A DNA stretch of 64,000 bases from Luscinia megarhynchos. Its lineage: Eukaryota > Chordata > Aves > Passeriformes > Turdidae. This document shows positions 11,459 through 22,238 of the stretch, one piece after another. Each line of letters begins with the position of its first letter. Within the stretch, counting starts at the first letter, position 1. The stretch lies in the NCBI GenBank assembly GCA_034336665.1, contig JAPFBE010000033.1, positions 2,976,001 to 3,040,000 of the forward strand. The letters are read 5' to 3'. The position numbers and the translations under genes were made by a program. The notes under the pieces were generated by a model. It searched no databases and was not told the origin of the DNA. It worked only from the letters and a program-made list of their open reading frames with translations.

Positions 11459-12086
11459 TGTCACAGTTTCTTTCTAGTTAGAGCGGGGGTCGTGAAGGTT
11501 CTTTTAAGAATCTCAGGGTGCAAAAGACACACAAAGGGACAGAATCAGTTGCTCTTGCAACAAATGCACTTTATTTTGTGCCAACCAAATGCGATAGTGG
11601 GACAAAGAGAAAGAGAGAGAGACAGAAAGAGGGAGAGAGAAAAGGGGGTTGGGATTATAGCTACCAAGACGGGCAGACGATCCTCGTGGAACCAGCCAAT
11701 AGATGTCCGTTGCCGTCTGGGGGGATCCCGCTGGGTCTTCAGTCTGGGGGTGGTTTTATAGTTCTTTCCAAAGCGAGTGGCCTTTAGCCAAAAGGTGGGA
11801 AGGCTTGTGGACTATTGTTCGTGGAGGCAGGTATGACCATGAGAAGGAGTCCAGCAGCAGCTTAGCATGACCAATTATCAAGGTCAGCAAGACCCATGCT
11901 CGGGGTCCCATTGTTTCCATCCTCGAGCGAACACAGTTCCAATCTCATGATCGGTTGCCATGAGAACACATCCTGGTCACCTGCAAGTCGCACCCCACCT
12001 AGGCTAAGCCAAAGTCTGAAAACCGTAGTCCAGGGGTCTTTTTCAGATGGTCGTTGGGCAATACAAGCTCTAGACGGACTCTTACA
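11459..12086 (-). repeat. 5' LTR of the Ser-type provirus
   Basis: 628 bp, TGTAAGAG...TGACA on the minus strand. A TATA-like TATAAAA lies at about 11751 and the AATAAA equivalent at about 11571-11576. About a dozen differences from 3663-4284, plus a U5 tip (11459-11478) that is largely different from its partner. Flanked by GGGG. Confidence 0.85.
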
Positions 12087-12334
12087 GGGGGGCAGTCCTT
12101 TATAGAACAAAGAGCTGCCTGCCAAGGTGTCAGCGTCTCGGAGGCAGAACAATTCACGGAATGCCACTCACAGCTGTGCTGGCAGGATTTTCAGACAGAC
12201 TGTTCAGGCTGTAGCTGGCAGAGCTAGGATGGTCCTGGCTCCTGGCTGCCACGGGGTCCAGATAACTCCTGGGGCCTCAAGGCAGAATTCAGCTACAAGG
12301 TCTTTAGTGCAAGCAATGCCCAACAATTAGGCAA
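12087..12334 (-). other. Leader-like sequence right of the Ser-type provirus
   Basis: No gene. It continues from the GGGG repeat and is probably the rest of the leader of the class II gag at 768-3439, placing the LTR-like block at 12335-12650 about 470 bp upstream of that gag ATG once the inserted provirus is discounted. Confidence 0.35.
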
Positions 12335-12650
12335 ACAGCTCTTTTGTGAGGTTCATCTTCGCTTGCAGACCTTAGCTAGCTAGGAATGAGATCTTGGGAT
12401 CGCAGCAGAGGTTCCAAAGATAGCTTTATTTCTTCAAAGGGTTCCACTAGCAAAATCCGAATACATAGTGTAACAAGGGGTTTTTATAGGGTTTAGGAGG
12501 ATTGAAATCTAACCAGTAAAATTATAAGTTGAAAACTATCCAATTACTTTAAAATCCTAGGTGAGAAAAGACCAATCATTTAGTAAAGTTAAAGACCAAT
12601 AGAAATTCTAAAAGATAACAGGGGTTTCTGTAGGGGGGTGAACATTTCTC
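12335..12650 (-). repeat. LTR-like block (minus)
   Basis: On the minus strand it has a TATA box (CCTATAAAAACC at about 12481-12488) and AATAAA (12425-12430) about 60 bases apart, with a candidate start TGTTAGAGAAATG near 12650. It could be the 5' LTR of the class II gag to its left or the 3' LTR of the env to its right. I cannot decide, and no partner copy is present. Confidence 0.45.
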
Positions 12651-12727
12651 TAACATGAGTCATTTTAAAAAAGGATTTCTTATTTCAGGGGATGAGGTCC
12701 CAGGGGCCCTTTTCAGGGATAGCTGTA

Positions 12728-14400
12728 TCATCCACAGTTGGCCTTTATTAACTGGTGGGATACAACTGGTATTGAATATATAAAATTGCATCTAACAATA
12801 TTAACAAAATTGCAAATATGAAAATTAGAGTGGTTTTTAACAGGTAAGTATTGGTTCTTATTGTCTATTCTTTTTGAAGCACAAGCAGTTCTTAAACACA
12901 CACAGTCTTGGCCAATATACATGAGCACAGTTTTTTGAATGATGTCTGGATGGATCTCAAAGTGACATACATCTTGTTTAGTATTTAGGCATATGTCTTG
13001 GGCATCAATGGTATTGTTTTTACAGAGGAATCCCTGTTGTTCTCGGGTGACACAAGATTTTACATTTACAGTCTGCCATTTCTTGTCTACTATTCGGGCT
13101 TATGCTCTATGTTCAGAGAGGTTGAGTACTGTTTCTTTATGGTTTAATTCTAATGCAATAATAGGGTGGATAATGTAAATGGTGGCATTACATATAGTAA
13201 GTACAAAGGCAGTGGCCACATTAGTGATGGGATCATAAGTAAAGTTGACCATAGTCCACCAGGACTGCAGTTTCCTTTTCAAATTCGTGGCATTATCTCA
13301 TATGGCTTTCCAGATTTCAATTGAAAAAATGCCTTTACTTCCCTCTCTTATGACCAAAGCGACTGTTGACTGCATCCACAACTGTGCCTGTATACAACTA
13401 AGAGCTAAAGACACATTATTTTGAGCTGTGCCAAGTGCTTTAATTATTAGTTTCTGGTTTTGATCTTTATCATCTTTCAAATTTGGCAATACTTTTGCAA
13501 CCTGCCACTGATTGGTTCCTAATGCTAACAAAGATGATTGCAAGGGCTGCCTTATTTTTGCCAAATTACTAGTTGCAGTAGTCAGTTTGTTTATTAAAAC
13601 TTCTGAATCAATTCCATTTAAGACCCCTAATCCTGTACCTACTATTCTAGTTGCATCTCTTCATGTTCTGTCTTTAAGATGAGCCTGCTTCCTCAACTAT
13701 GTTGTCCAACTTTCAAAGGATGTTTTTAGAAAATGGGAGCAGGCTGGCTGAATTTTTGAAATGTCGATCTGCATTAGCAGTTGAACACGCTTGAGAGACC
13801 ATTCTGGGTTAAACAGCAATTGTTGTTGCCCCACGTTTCTTACCACATATGGTCCAATTTCATAAATCTTTGGTTCAGGCTTAAGTGGCATGGTTAGGGC
13901 TTGAGTGATCTGGATTTTTAGTATGTGTGTTGGTAAGGTTACATCATTCCGAAGTTTAACACAGACTTGAGTTATATCGCAATCATCTTTAAAAGCCTCA
14001 GCTTCAGAGCTCTTTATTTTAAGCCCAAATTCAGGGCAGTCAATTAAGCATGTGTTACAACATTGCCTACTAATTCGGATGGGTTTTATAGGTCCTTGTT
14101 GGAATTCATCCTGAACAAATATAAATTTACAGCCCTAGACATCTTTCCCTGTCTAGACAGTTGCGTTTGTGATTTGTAACACCTGCCACAGAGACTTACG
14201 AGAGTCATAGTCAGAAGCCCTTCTCCGACACATATAAACACTAGTTACACTGTATATGGGAGGTTTTGTACTGATGTCCACTGTAGTCATAGCTATGACT
14301 ATGGCAGTAAAAGCTACAGCTTTTTAGGTTACACTTACTTTATTCTGGCTAGGAATACTTTTTTGGATTGTTGTAAGCAAAACTAACATCTTTACTTACA
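12728..14400 (-). pseudogene. env: Second copy of the unclassified Env (SU+TM), degraded
   Basis: Related to the Env at 4862-7270. TM pieces at 12728-12928, 13100-13282 and 13298-13564 share GTGLGVLN, ALGTAQNN and SCIQAQLWMQ. SU pieces at 13697-14330 include the PKIYEIGPYV motif found in both copies. Several stops and small shifts are present. The last 130 or so residues, including the membrane anchor, are missing before the LTR-like block. It lies directly downstream of a gamma-type integrase, not the class III-like integrase seen with the other copy. Confidence 0.65.
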
Positions 14401-14447
14401 ATCTATTTATTTTTCTCAAGTAAGCTTTAGCTTTAGTTCATTATCAC

Positions 14448-15040
14448 TCAATGTTGCTTTCCAAGGGCTTTCTGGAGCCTTTTTAGCTCACGTATGGTGA
14501 ATCCAGGTGTTTTGTTCCTTGATCTTGATTGCAGTAAAAGTGGTGAGAAGCACCTGGAATGGTCCTTCCCACTGCGGCTCCAAAGTTTTCTTTGCAAGAG
14601 ACTTAACATACACATAATCTTCAGGTTGTATGTCATGTACTGGCCCATCTAATTCTCTGCTTCGAGGCTCAGTCACATGTTTTTCACTTACTCTAAGGTG
14701 TTTGTTTAGAGCCACCATGTATCTGTATGTTTCTTCCTCTACTTGGGTTGATGTTCTGTCCTGTACCGCCATGTGGTCTTCCATGTAGTATCTCAAAAGG
14801 ACTTAACTTTTATTTTGTTCTTGGTTTAGTCCAAAATCGCAGTAATACCAAAGGAAGAGCTTGGGGCCAGGGTAATTTTGCTTCTTTTCCTAGCCTTATA
14901 ATTTGTTGCTTGATCAAATGGTTAATTTTCTCTACTTGGCTACTTGACTGAGGGTGATATGGGGTGTGGAGTTTCCAATCTATGCCTAATTGTTGTCTAA
15001 TTTGTTGTACAATTTTTGAAATAAAGTGTCGTCCTCTGTA
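14448..15040 (-). pseudogene. pol: Gamma-type integrase C-terminal half
   Basis: The minus strand reads from the catalytic core (RGRHFISKI with the usual Asp position changed, then HTPYHPQSS) through the Glu helix to the C-terminal GPF domain (WEGPFQVLLTTFTAIKI). One stop lies at about 14800. This is the gammaretrovirus/class I arrangement. The element is cut on the right by a plus-strand class II LTR at about 15041. Confidence 0.65.
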
Positions 15041-15338
15041 GATACTGGTGAATACTCAGGGAAAGATGCAGCTTGGATTTTCCCAAGCTACTCAAAAGGA
15101 AAACAGCAGCAAAGGAATTAATAACAGAGATTAACTCCTGCAGAGTCCGTGAGCTATGTGATGTTTTGGTAAAAGCATGTTTTCAGGAGGTGTTGCCTTT
15201 CCTGGGCCAATGACCTTTTTTCTATTCTGTGTTCCATGATCTAGTCAAGAAAAGTGCGGTTGCTTTTCTAATAAATTGCTTCTCTTCTGCCTCTGAAGGA
15301 AGTCGTGTGTTGCTATATCATTTTGCCGTTCCTAACCT
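15041..15338 (+). repeat. Class II 5' LTR, probable
   Basis: Contains AATAAA at 15270-15275 and precedes a leader and class II gag. The motif AGCGACATCTG just after it (15346-15356) recurs after the LTR at 39086-39400, linking the two elements. The start is not firmly placed. Confidence 0.5.
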
Positions 15339-15837
15339 TATAGCGACATCTGGAGGTTGCACTGAGATTTGCAGTCGACTGAGATTTGGCTTCCACTGAG
15401 ATCGCTCCCCGAGCGATTGCCGACATACAGCACCGGGATATACCTGTGGCTGGAAGTCTGCCGAAACCAGGACAGATCCTCTGAGACCTGTCAGAACCAG
15501 GGCTACAGCCCGAGCTGAGTCAATTCCTTCCAGAGCTGAGCCGTGAGCAGACTGTGCAACCCAGAGAACCGGGACGGCAGAGCCTGCGGCCGGAACCAGA
15601 GCCGTGATGAATTGGCCAGGGTCGGAGCCATCTGGGAAGCGGTGTACTCCTCGCTCCTGTTTGTAGCGGGGCAGGAGATCCATGAGACACATCAGACTGT
15701 CTCCTCCCTCATCAGACAGATACTGTGCTTTTTGTCCTTCTTGAGAGAATCAATTTTATAGCTCAGGAGCCTATTGGCTCGTTTCAAAATGGCAAAACCC
15801 CTGGCTTAGTTGCTAGGAGGAAATAGCTCTCTTTAAA
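15339..15837 (+). other. Leader of the class II element
   Basis: No gene; untranslated sequence between LTR and gag start. A primer site must lie at its start, but I cannot assign the tRNA. Confidence 0.45.
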
Positions 15838-17460
15838 AAATGGGTAGCCAGCTATCTAAAAAGCAGGAAACTGTACTATCAATTTGGAGAAATACTGTAG
15901 CAAGCATGAAGACCCTGGTCTCGGAGACCTATGTGCTTTGTTAGCTTGGGCGAAAAATTGTGGATTCCCAGATAATCCAGATGTGGCATTGTCTCCAGCA
16001 ACGTGGGAAACGCATGGAGACCATCTATGAGACACTCTCCAGGGAGGGGATGTGTCAGTATCCTCTCTAATAGGTACTTGGGGAATTATCAACAGTAGCA
16101 TGACAGGCAGAACCCCACGCGATAGTGAGGCACATGAGGGAAGTGAATCAGATCTAGCATCCGATCAGGATGAGGAAAGATTTGCCCCTCAGTCCAGCAA
16201 CAGGCAAGAATGCCCGGAGTTTCCGTGCTCTGTGACTTCCCCTGGAAATCCGCCGAACCCAGAGACTCCCTATGTAGTTTTCCCATCACCTAAAAGATTA
16301 TGTACCTCCTGTATATCCTTCTCCAAAAGATTTTATTAAATCAACATATCCCTCGCCAGCGGTGACAGGGCAGTCAACCACGGCAGCAGATACTGGCACT
16401 GATCGTCCGTCCCCCCCCCCCCATTTGCACTTCAAGGGGCGATTGCCCTTCCCTCCCACAGGTGCTGGTGTCCGAACCGTTCGCGCAGGGCCGGCCGGCC
16501 GCTGACGTCACTGTGGGGGTCACTTCCACCGCTCCTCCTCTGCCTGCAGAAGCTGCCCAGGCCCTGTTCCTCCCTATGGAGCAGCAGCTGTTGCAGAGTG
16601 GATGACAGCCGCGTTGCGGACTGCAATGGCGGCACAGGTGGCCCGCCTGTGTGGGGCAGCAGACGGCAGTGATATCTGTGGCCGCAGGAGCAGGGCCGCA
16701 AGGGGTCTCCCTCGCGCCCGCCGGAGCGGGACTGTAGGGGCCCTCCCCTGCAGCCGCCAGGGTGGGGCAGCACACGCCTTCCTCTGCACCCGCTGGGGTG
16801 GGGCTGCAGGCACTGCCCACTGTGGCTGTGGCATCGGCTCCTCCCCCGTCTCTGATGTCTCAACTTGTCCCGCCTGCTGGGGTGGGGTCTTGGGCACCCT
16901 CCTCTGTTTCGGCAGGGGGGGCGCTGCCTTCTACTCCACTTCCAGCTTCACGGCCTGTCCACCCGGAAGCGGTGGCCTCCTCGTCCACGCTACCGGTGAC
17001 TGTGCCGGCCCCCCCGCCGGCTCCCGCAAGGTGTCCCACCTTGCCAGCCAGGGAAAGTGTTGCTGCTTCCGTGCCTGCGGGTGGGCCCCTTCCATCATTG
17101 CCTCAGGTTGCCGTGTCATCTTCCGCCTTCATCACTTCCATCCCGTGCTGACGTGGCTGATGGGCAGCAAACTCCCCTCTGGGGGCGTGCCTTCGCTTCA
17201 GAGATCCGACATTGTACCGGCCCAGCGTTTTCCCCCCGGAGCCATCTCTGGATGCTTCCCCCGTGCTCGGTTACCAGGAGACCTAAGAATCACCGTATTT
17301 TTTGGGAAGCATTTAAGCTTCAGGAATTGCAGCAAGGTGATTGGGATTTATTGGAATGCATGGGGCATTTCAACATCTGCTTACTTTAGAACAAATGCCT
17401 CTGCTCATCTCTACAGTTAGAACATTCATCCACCCCATAATACATTTCTATGTCTTCTCC
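15838..17460 (+). pseudogene. gag: Class II (beta-like) gag, broken and truncated
   Basis: Begins MGSQLSKKQETVLSIW at 15838, parallel to MGNNLSSEEKTVLSTW at 39551: an N-myristoylated matrix. Matrix continues in shifted frames (LAWAKNCGFP..., compare LLWAKSQDF). An acidic Ser/Glu/Asp segment follows at about 16100-16340, with a PYVVFPSPK proline stretch. Then comes a long Pro/Ala-rich GC-rich segment (about 16380-17150) and a likely capsid N-terminus (to about 17400). It ends before the capsid homology region. Several frameshifts and stops. A C14 run at about 16404-16420 may be one shift site. Confidence 0.65.
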
Positions 17461-17576
17461 ACAGCTTAAAAAAGAGAAATTTTAGTCCCAGAGTGAGACA
17501 TATACATCAATCCCTTCCATCTCGGACCTGACTTCTTCCTTCTGTCTGACCTCGGTGTTTTCATGCTATTTCTGTG
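17461..17576. other. Short unassigned spacer, including TGTG repeat (17573-17576)
   Basis: Decayed ERV or host sequence. It ends in the TGTG that is duplicated on the other side of the solo LTR (18272-18275). Confidence 0.5.
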
Positions 17577-18271
17577 TGTAATGGATAAATATAATGTAAT
17601 TCGTGTAAGAATTATATAGTAAAGTAAGCAATATTTGTAAAAGCAAAGTAAAAAGCTAAAACCAAACCACAGAGAGTAAAGACACAGATCGCTTAATTAT
17701 ATCATTGTAACATCCAACAAAAGTAGGATAGCTCAAATTAACAACTTAATCGACCTAGCCGCAGCGGAGATGGCCCTGTCTAGAGAGGCACCCAAGCTAA
17801 GAGGACCCGATAAGTACCCTTGATTAAAGATAATCAACGCCATGGAAAAAATACATCTGAATGCCCGGTTTCCCGTGAACTGAGATCGACAGGATACATC
17901 TCCATGTCGCCTTCCGGAAAGCCAGGACATGCCTTCATCAAAATTCATCATCTCCCAGGATATGGTTTTGTCCAGCTCAACGCGGTGAAAGAAAACTACA
18001 TGAATATGGCTGAACGACAAGAGAAGACAAAGACCTCCGCTCCGAGCAAGGAAAAACTGTATAAAAACTGGACTAACCAAAGCTGCTTTGTGAACATTTG
18101 GGGATTCGGAGCAATAGAGCTCGAATCATTGTGTGTTCACCCTATGCCAACCCCGGTTTCGGCATTGTCCTTTTTGATTGTGACTATCGAGGACCGTGTT
18201 TCGGTCGCAAAATAAATATCGCTTATTTTAATCATATTTAATTCGGCTTGATCTCATTTTTATCTATAACA
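17577..18271 (+). repeat. Solo LTR with 4-bp target duplication
   Basis: 695 bp from TGTAATGGATAAATATAATG to TATCTATAACA, flanked by TGTG on both sides. It has a TATA-like TATAAAAAC at about 18060 and AATAAA at about 18212. There is no coding content; an open frame at 17820-18215 has no retroviral motif. The 4-bp duplication fits class I-type integrases. Confidence 0.75.
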
Positions 18272-18275
18272 TGTG

Positions 18276-19269
18276 CATGTCTTCATCTCGGTCCTTTTCT
18301 TTCAATCAGGACATAGAACAAAGTGTCTGCAAGTCTCATTCTGGGCAGTGAAAGTGTTAATACCTTGCCTGGGCCTGCAGATGGCCATGTGATCTCTTCC
18401 GGGCCCCGGCCAGGAGCTATTTTACAGTGGAGAGTTTTTCCGCAGCTGCACTGGGGGCCTGGGTCATGATAGCAGGGGCCCGGGCAAGAACGGCAGGGGC
18501 TGCTCTGGGAGGAGGAGGAGAGGCTGGGATCTTGACAGCCAGGCTAGAACTCAGAGGCAGCACCTACGGGCCGATGGCTCCCCCTCCACCTTGCCCGGTG
18601 GTTACTGGCAAAACCCATCAGCAGCAGCATTCCAGCCACACCATGGGCTGGTCTGGCTCCGCTGGGGGGAGAGGGAAGCAGTCAGGATCTCAGTGGCCGA
18701 TGGCCTCCCCTCTCCCTGCCTTGCAATTGTTGGGGTCCAGCCCTGCCGGGATGGGCCCCTCCCACCCCTGGCCAGGCCAGGCTGTTACCTTTACTGAGAC
18801 CAGAAGGGAAAGAGAGCTTTCCTGGGGTTTGTTCATTTTAAAATGTGAAATTCACAGAGGTGTGTCCATCTCTTTCAGTGGTTTAACTGGTTGTCAGTTC
18901 TCAAAACCAATCACTGATTGGCTTTTGTCAGACAGAGAGGAAGCCTAGCTGCTCTTCACACAAAAAATTAACTTCCTTGGGTTGTTTTTAGTGCCAAACC
19001 AGCATAGGTGGCTATGTACCAGCTGCAGTTTTTGTTTGCATACTCCTTCCAACAATCCAGCATAATTGTCACAGGTGCAAATTGACTGTCATGGCTTTAG
19101 GATTCTTTCCCACAAAAATAAGCAGATTTTCACTGTTACAGGATTCCATTCTCATGAAAGCCAGCAGGTTCTCACAGGAAATTATCAAGCCAACTGTTAG
19201 CTTAGCCAAAGTAATAGGGCCTGATTTTCCAAGGCCTTTCTTTTATAAGGTTTTTACCTATATGTAACA
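18276..19269. other. Unassigned 1-kb block
   Basis: GC-rich at 18340-18780 and AT-richer afterwards. Open frames here (for example 18427-18948 plus) show no domain. The minus strand at 19245-19269 reads TGTTACATATAGG and then TTATAAAAG, so it may be part of an unrecognised LTR at the end of the ERVL-like fragment. I see nothing firmer. Confidence 0.3.
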
Positions 19270-19276
19270 CTCAGGA

Positions 19277-20483
19277 ATGTGCATGCTCCAAAAACCTATG
19301 GCACCTAGGAAAGCTTGTGATTCCTTCTTGTTGGTTGGTGGGGACATTGCAGTCATCTTGTTGATGACCTCAGTGGGAATCTGATGCTGCCCATCTTGCC
19401 ACTTTACCCCCAGGAACTGGATCTCTTGGACACATTCCTTGACTTTGACTTTTTCGGTGGTGAAGCCAGGTGCCAGGAGAATCTGGATGATCTTTTCTCC
19501 TTTCTAAAATACTTCCATTGCCGTGCTCTTCCACACAGTGATGTCATCAATGTACTGGAGATGTTCTGGAGCCTCACTCTTTTCCAGTGCAGTCTGCATC
19601 AGTCCATAGCAGATGGTGGGGCTGTGTTTCCACCCCTGGGGCAGTCGGTTCCAGGTGTACTGCACGCCCCTCCAGGTGAAAGCAAACTGAGGCCTGCACT
19701 CTGCTGCCAGAGGAATGGAGAAAAATGCATTGGCAATGTCAATGGTGGCGTATCACTTTGCTGCCTTGGACTCCAGCTCGTACTGGAGTTCCAGCATGTC
19801 CGGCACAGCAATGCTCAGCGGTGGAGTCACTTCAAGGCAAGATAGTCCACAGTCAATCTCCACTCTCCGTCAGATTTGAGCACAGGCCAAATGGGACTGT
19901 TGAAGGGTGAGTGAGCCTTACTGACCACCCCTCGGCTCTCCAGTTCACAGATCATCTTGTGGATGGGGATCACGGCATCTCAATTAATCTGATACTGCCG
20001 GCAGTGCACCATCGAGGTGGCAATTGGTACTCGTTGCTCTTCCACCTTCAGGAGTCCTACTGCAGATGGGTTTTCTGATAGTCCAGGCAAGGTGTTCAAC
20101 TGCTTAATGCTCTCTGGCGCTACATCAGCTATTCCAAAAGCCAACCTGAGTCCCTTTGGATCTTTGTAATAGCCGTTCCAGAGGAAGTCTATGCCTACAA
20201 TACATGGAGCTTCTGGGCTGGTCACAATAGCATGTTTCTGCCACTTCTCCCCAGTCAGGCTCATCTTGGCTTCCAACAGGGTCAATTCCTGCAATCCCCT
20301 TTTCACTCCAGAAATAGAAAAAGGGTCGGCTGCCACATGTCCCCATGGGATCAAGGTGCACTGTGTACCAGTGTTGACCAAGGCTTCATATTTTTCTTGT
20401 TCTGATCTGCCAGGCCATTGGATCCACACTCTCCCAAAGGCCTAATTCTCCCATGCCTCTTCCTGGCTAGAGGCAGGGCCCCT
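19277..20483 (-). pseudogene. pol: ERVL-like protease and reverse transcriptase, 5' part
   Basis: The minus strand parallels 51540-52755 of the ERVL-like provirus. Protease: ALVNTGTQCTLIP at about 20370, where the catalytic DTG is NTG, so the protease would be inactive. RT: SPFNSPIWPV, then a frameshift and stops, and a YIDD box (LQYIDDI) at about 19550-19570 that is intact here, unlike in the sister copy. The homology ends near the FLGAIGF segment at 19277. Confidence 0.7.
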
Positions 20484-21199
20484 CTAGCCCTGGATATCAT
20501 TCAAAACTGGAGCTACATCCCTTCTGGTGGAACTCCCTTTCTGAGTATTGCCCTCCTTCACTTCACACACCTGTACTGCCAGGGCAGAAGTGGGTTTTCC
20601 ATCCCACCTTTTCATATTTTCCCCATGGTCACACAGGAAAAACCACAGCTCAGCTTGTGAGGTGTATCCTCTCTCCCTAGCTGGGGGATGTCTGCTTTTG
20701 ATAGCAGGGCCTCTGGTCTGTACTGATGAGGTTTGGAGAAGGTCCTCTTTAAGCTCCTTTCTGAGTTTCTGATGGGTCTTCTCAATCTTGCTTTTCATTT
20801 TCTGTATGCGCTACAACAGACTTGTTTCCACGCCTGAGATTCTTGCTTGAGTTGGGCCCTGCACAGTGTCTGCATACACTCGAAGCCTCCTCACCATAGT
20901 ATTTACTGTCTTGGCCCCGTCATTACACATCATCATTGCTAAAGCAGCCGTGTATTCCAGTGGCCCATGTCGTGCAAGTTTCAGCAACATCACCAGTGTA
21001 CATTTTACCATGTCTGGGCTCCTAATTGCTTGTCTGAGAAAACTAACTATCACTGCCAGTTCTCTCAAGTGTTGAATCCCTTGTTCCACAGTCCTCCATG
21101 GGTTTTGCTGCAGCTGGAGATCTCGGCACAGGTGTCTTTCCCTCACGCTTCTTAAGAGCTGTGTCTAGAGACTCAGAGCTTCAGGCCCCCTTGTCATTC
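20484..21199 (-). pseudogene. gag: ERVL-like gag, central and C-terminal part
   Basis: Frames at 20811-21146 and 20484-20798 parallel 50810-51436 (WRTVEQGIQHLREL versus WKTLEEGIQQLREV; ELWFFLCDHGEN versus DLWFFLRDHGED). There is a C-terminal charged tail but no zinc knuckle. Its N-terminal continuation is at 38569-39050, on the other side of a class II element of about 17 kb. Confidence 0.7.
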
Positions 21200-21205
21200 C
21201 CTGGC
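21200..21205. repeat. Putative target-site repeat CCTGGC, left
   Basis: The same six bases occur at 38563-38568, where the interrupted ERVL-like gag resumes. Six bases is usual for class II integrases. The match is one base off from directly abutting the TGTAAG LTR start, so the call is tentative. Confidence 0.4.
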
Positions 21206-21206
21206 C

Positions 21207-21830
21207 TGTAAGAGCCGTAATGAGAGATGTGGGACTTCAGATGGCGCTTTAAAATGCTGTTTGTTGTATCCAGATGATACAGCAATTCACAGGTTGTGAG
21301 TGACAAAGCCTAGCCTACAGCTGTCAGCCACAGCTGTAGGTTTGTCTGAAGCTGCCTCTAGTTCTGGTTGCACTGCATTATATACTTTTCTTTGCTGAGC
21401 ATCTTAATACATAACGACCAATCAATACCTTTACTATTACCTATAACCTATCATAAATACAACATTACCATATTCATGTTACTATTTTCCAATCACAAAA
21501 TGTTAGTACGTTACAGTTTAAGCTAGAAGTTGTTTTTAAGTTTTCTTGCAGTGGAAAAGTGTGAGACCTTTTTTCTACTTGCAACATCAGCAGTCTTGTT
21601 TGCCTGTGGAATCTTTTTGATTGGTAAAAACATCTTCTGTTTGAGGTGGGTTTATCCTTTGCTCTGAGCCATAAAAACCCTTTCTAACTAACATACCCTT
21701 TACCTTCTTAATTATCCAGTAAGACCGGCTCAGCAATTCTTTTCTTCTATATCAAAACTTGCTTTCATTTCTATCCTTCTTCAGATTCTACAGTCAAAGA
21801 GCTTTCTGTCAAGCATACATATCTATGACA
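21207..21830 (+). repeat. 5' LTR of the class II element, probable
   Basis: Starts TGTAAGAGCCG and ends TATCTATGACA. A TATA-like CATAAAAACCC lies at about 21668. No good AATAAA was seen. The sequence just after it (GGTCGGTCCCGG) is not a primer site I can assign. Confidence 0.45.
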
Positions 21831-22238
21831 GGTCGGTCCCGGACAGAGACTTTAATACACAGCTAATACACAGCTGTCTGTGCTTGCAGGAAAAGGGTGA
21901 GTGAAAGGCGAGTACCCCAGGAAGCCCCTGGTTAAGGCGGGGTGGGCTTCCGGAGCTCCACGTGGGGAAACACGTGCAGCAACCTCCGCGGCGCTTGTGC
22001 GTGCTTGCCTGCGTGGCTACCTGCGTGCGTGACAGCAGGCACAGGCGGGCGTGCGGGGTGGTGCCGAAGGGCCAGGGTGATGCGGCGTGTCCCATGGCGG
22101 GCATGGAATGGCGAGGAGAGGGGGCGACGAAAGAGCTTCCCCGCTGCACGCGCTGGTTAGAACAACAAATAACAACCGCATTTTTTCAGTGTTTTTGCTG
22201 TGAATAAAGGTAGATAAGGGGCAGATTACTTTAAAAAC
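21831..22238 (+). other. Leader of the class II element
   Basis: GC-rich in the second half. No coding motif in the overlapping short frames on either strand. Confidence 0.5.

Larger units (their letters stand above)
3663..12086 (-). mobile_element. Class III-like provirus with Ser-type primer site (two LTRs, short gag, pol, env)
   Basis: A bounded minus-strand provirus. The 5' LTR is 11459-12086, primer site 11437-11454, gag-like frame 10185-10949, pol 7342-10160, env about 4862-7270 and 3' LTR 3663-4284. Both LTRs run from TGTAAGAG to TGACA on the minus strand. GGGG flanks both sides (3659-3662 and 12087-12090), giving a probable 4-bp target duplication, although the site is G-rich so this is not strong on its own. 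The coding region is broken, and a deletion fuses capsid-like sequence to reverse transcriptase. It interrupts the leader of the class II gag at 768-3439. Confidence 0.8.

Noticed and set aside
16602..17420. 272-codon plus-strand frame
   Set aside because: Alternative frame of the Pro/Ala-rich gag region. The gag-like composition is in the neighbouring frame, and no motif is present here.
17820..18215. 131-codon frame
   Set aside because: Inside a solo LTR with TGTG repeats; no homologous motif.
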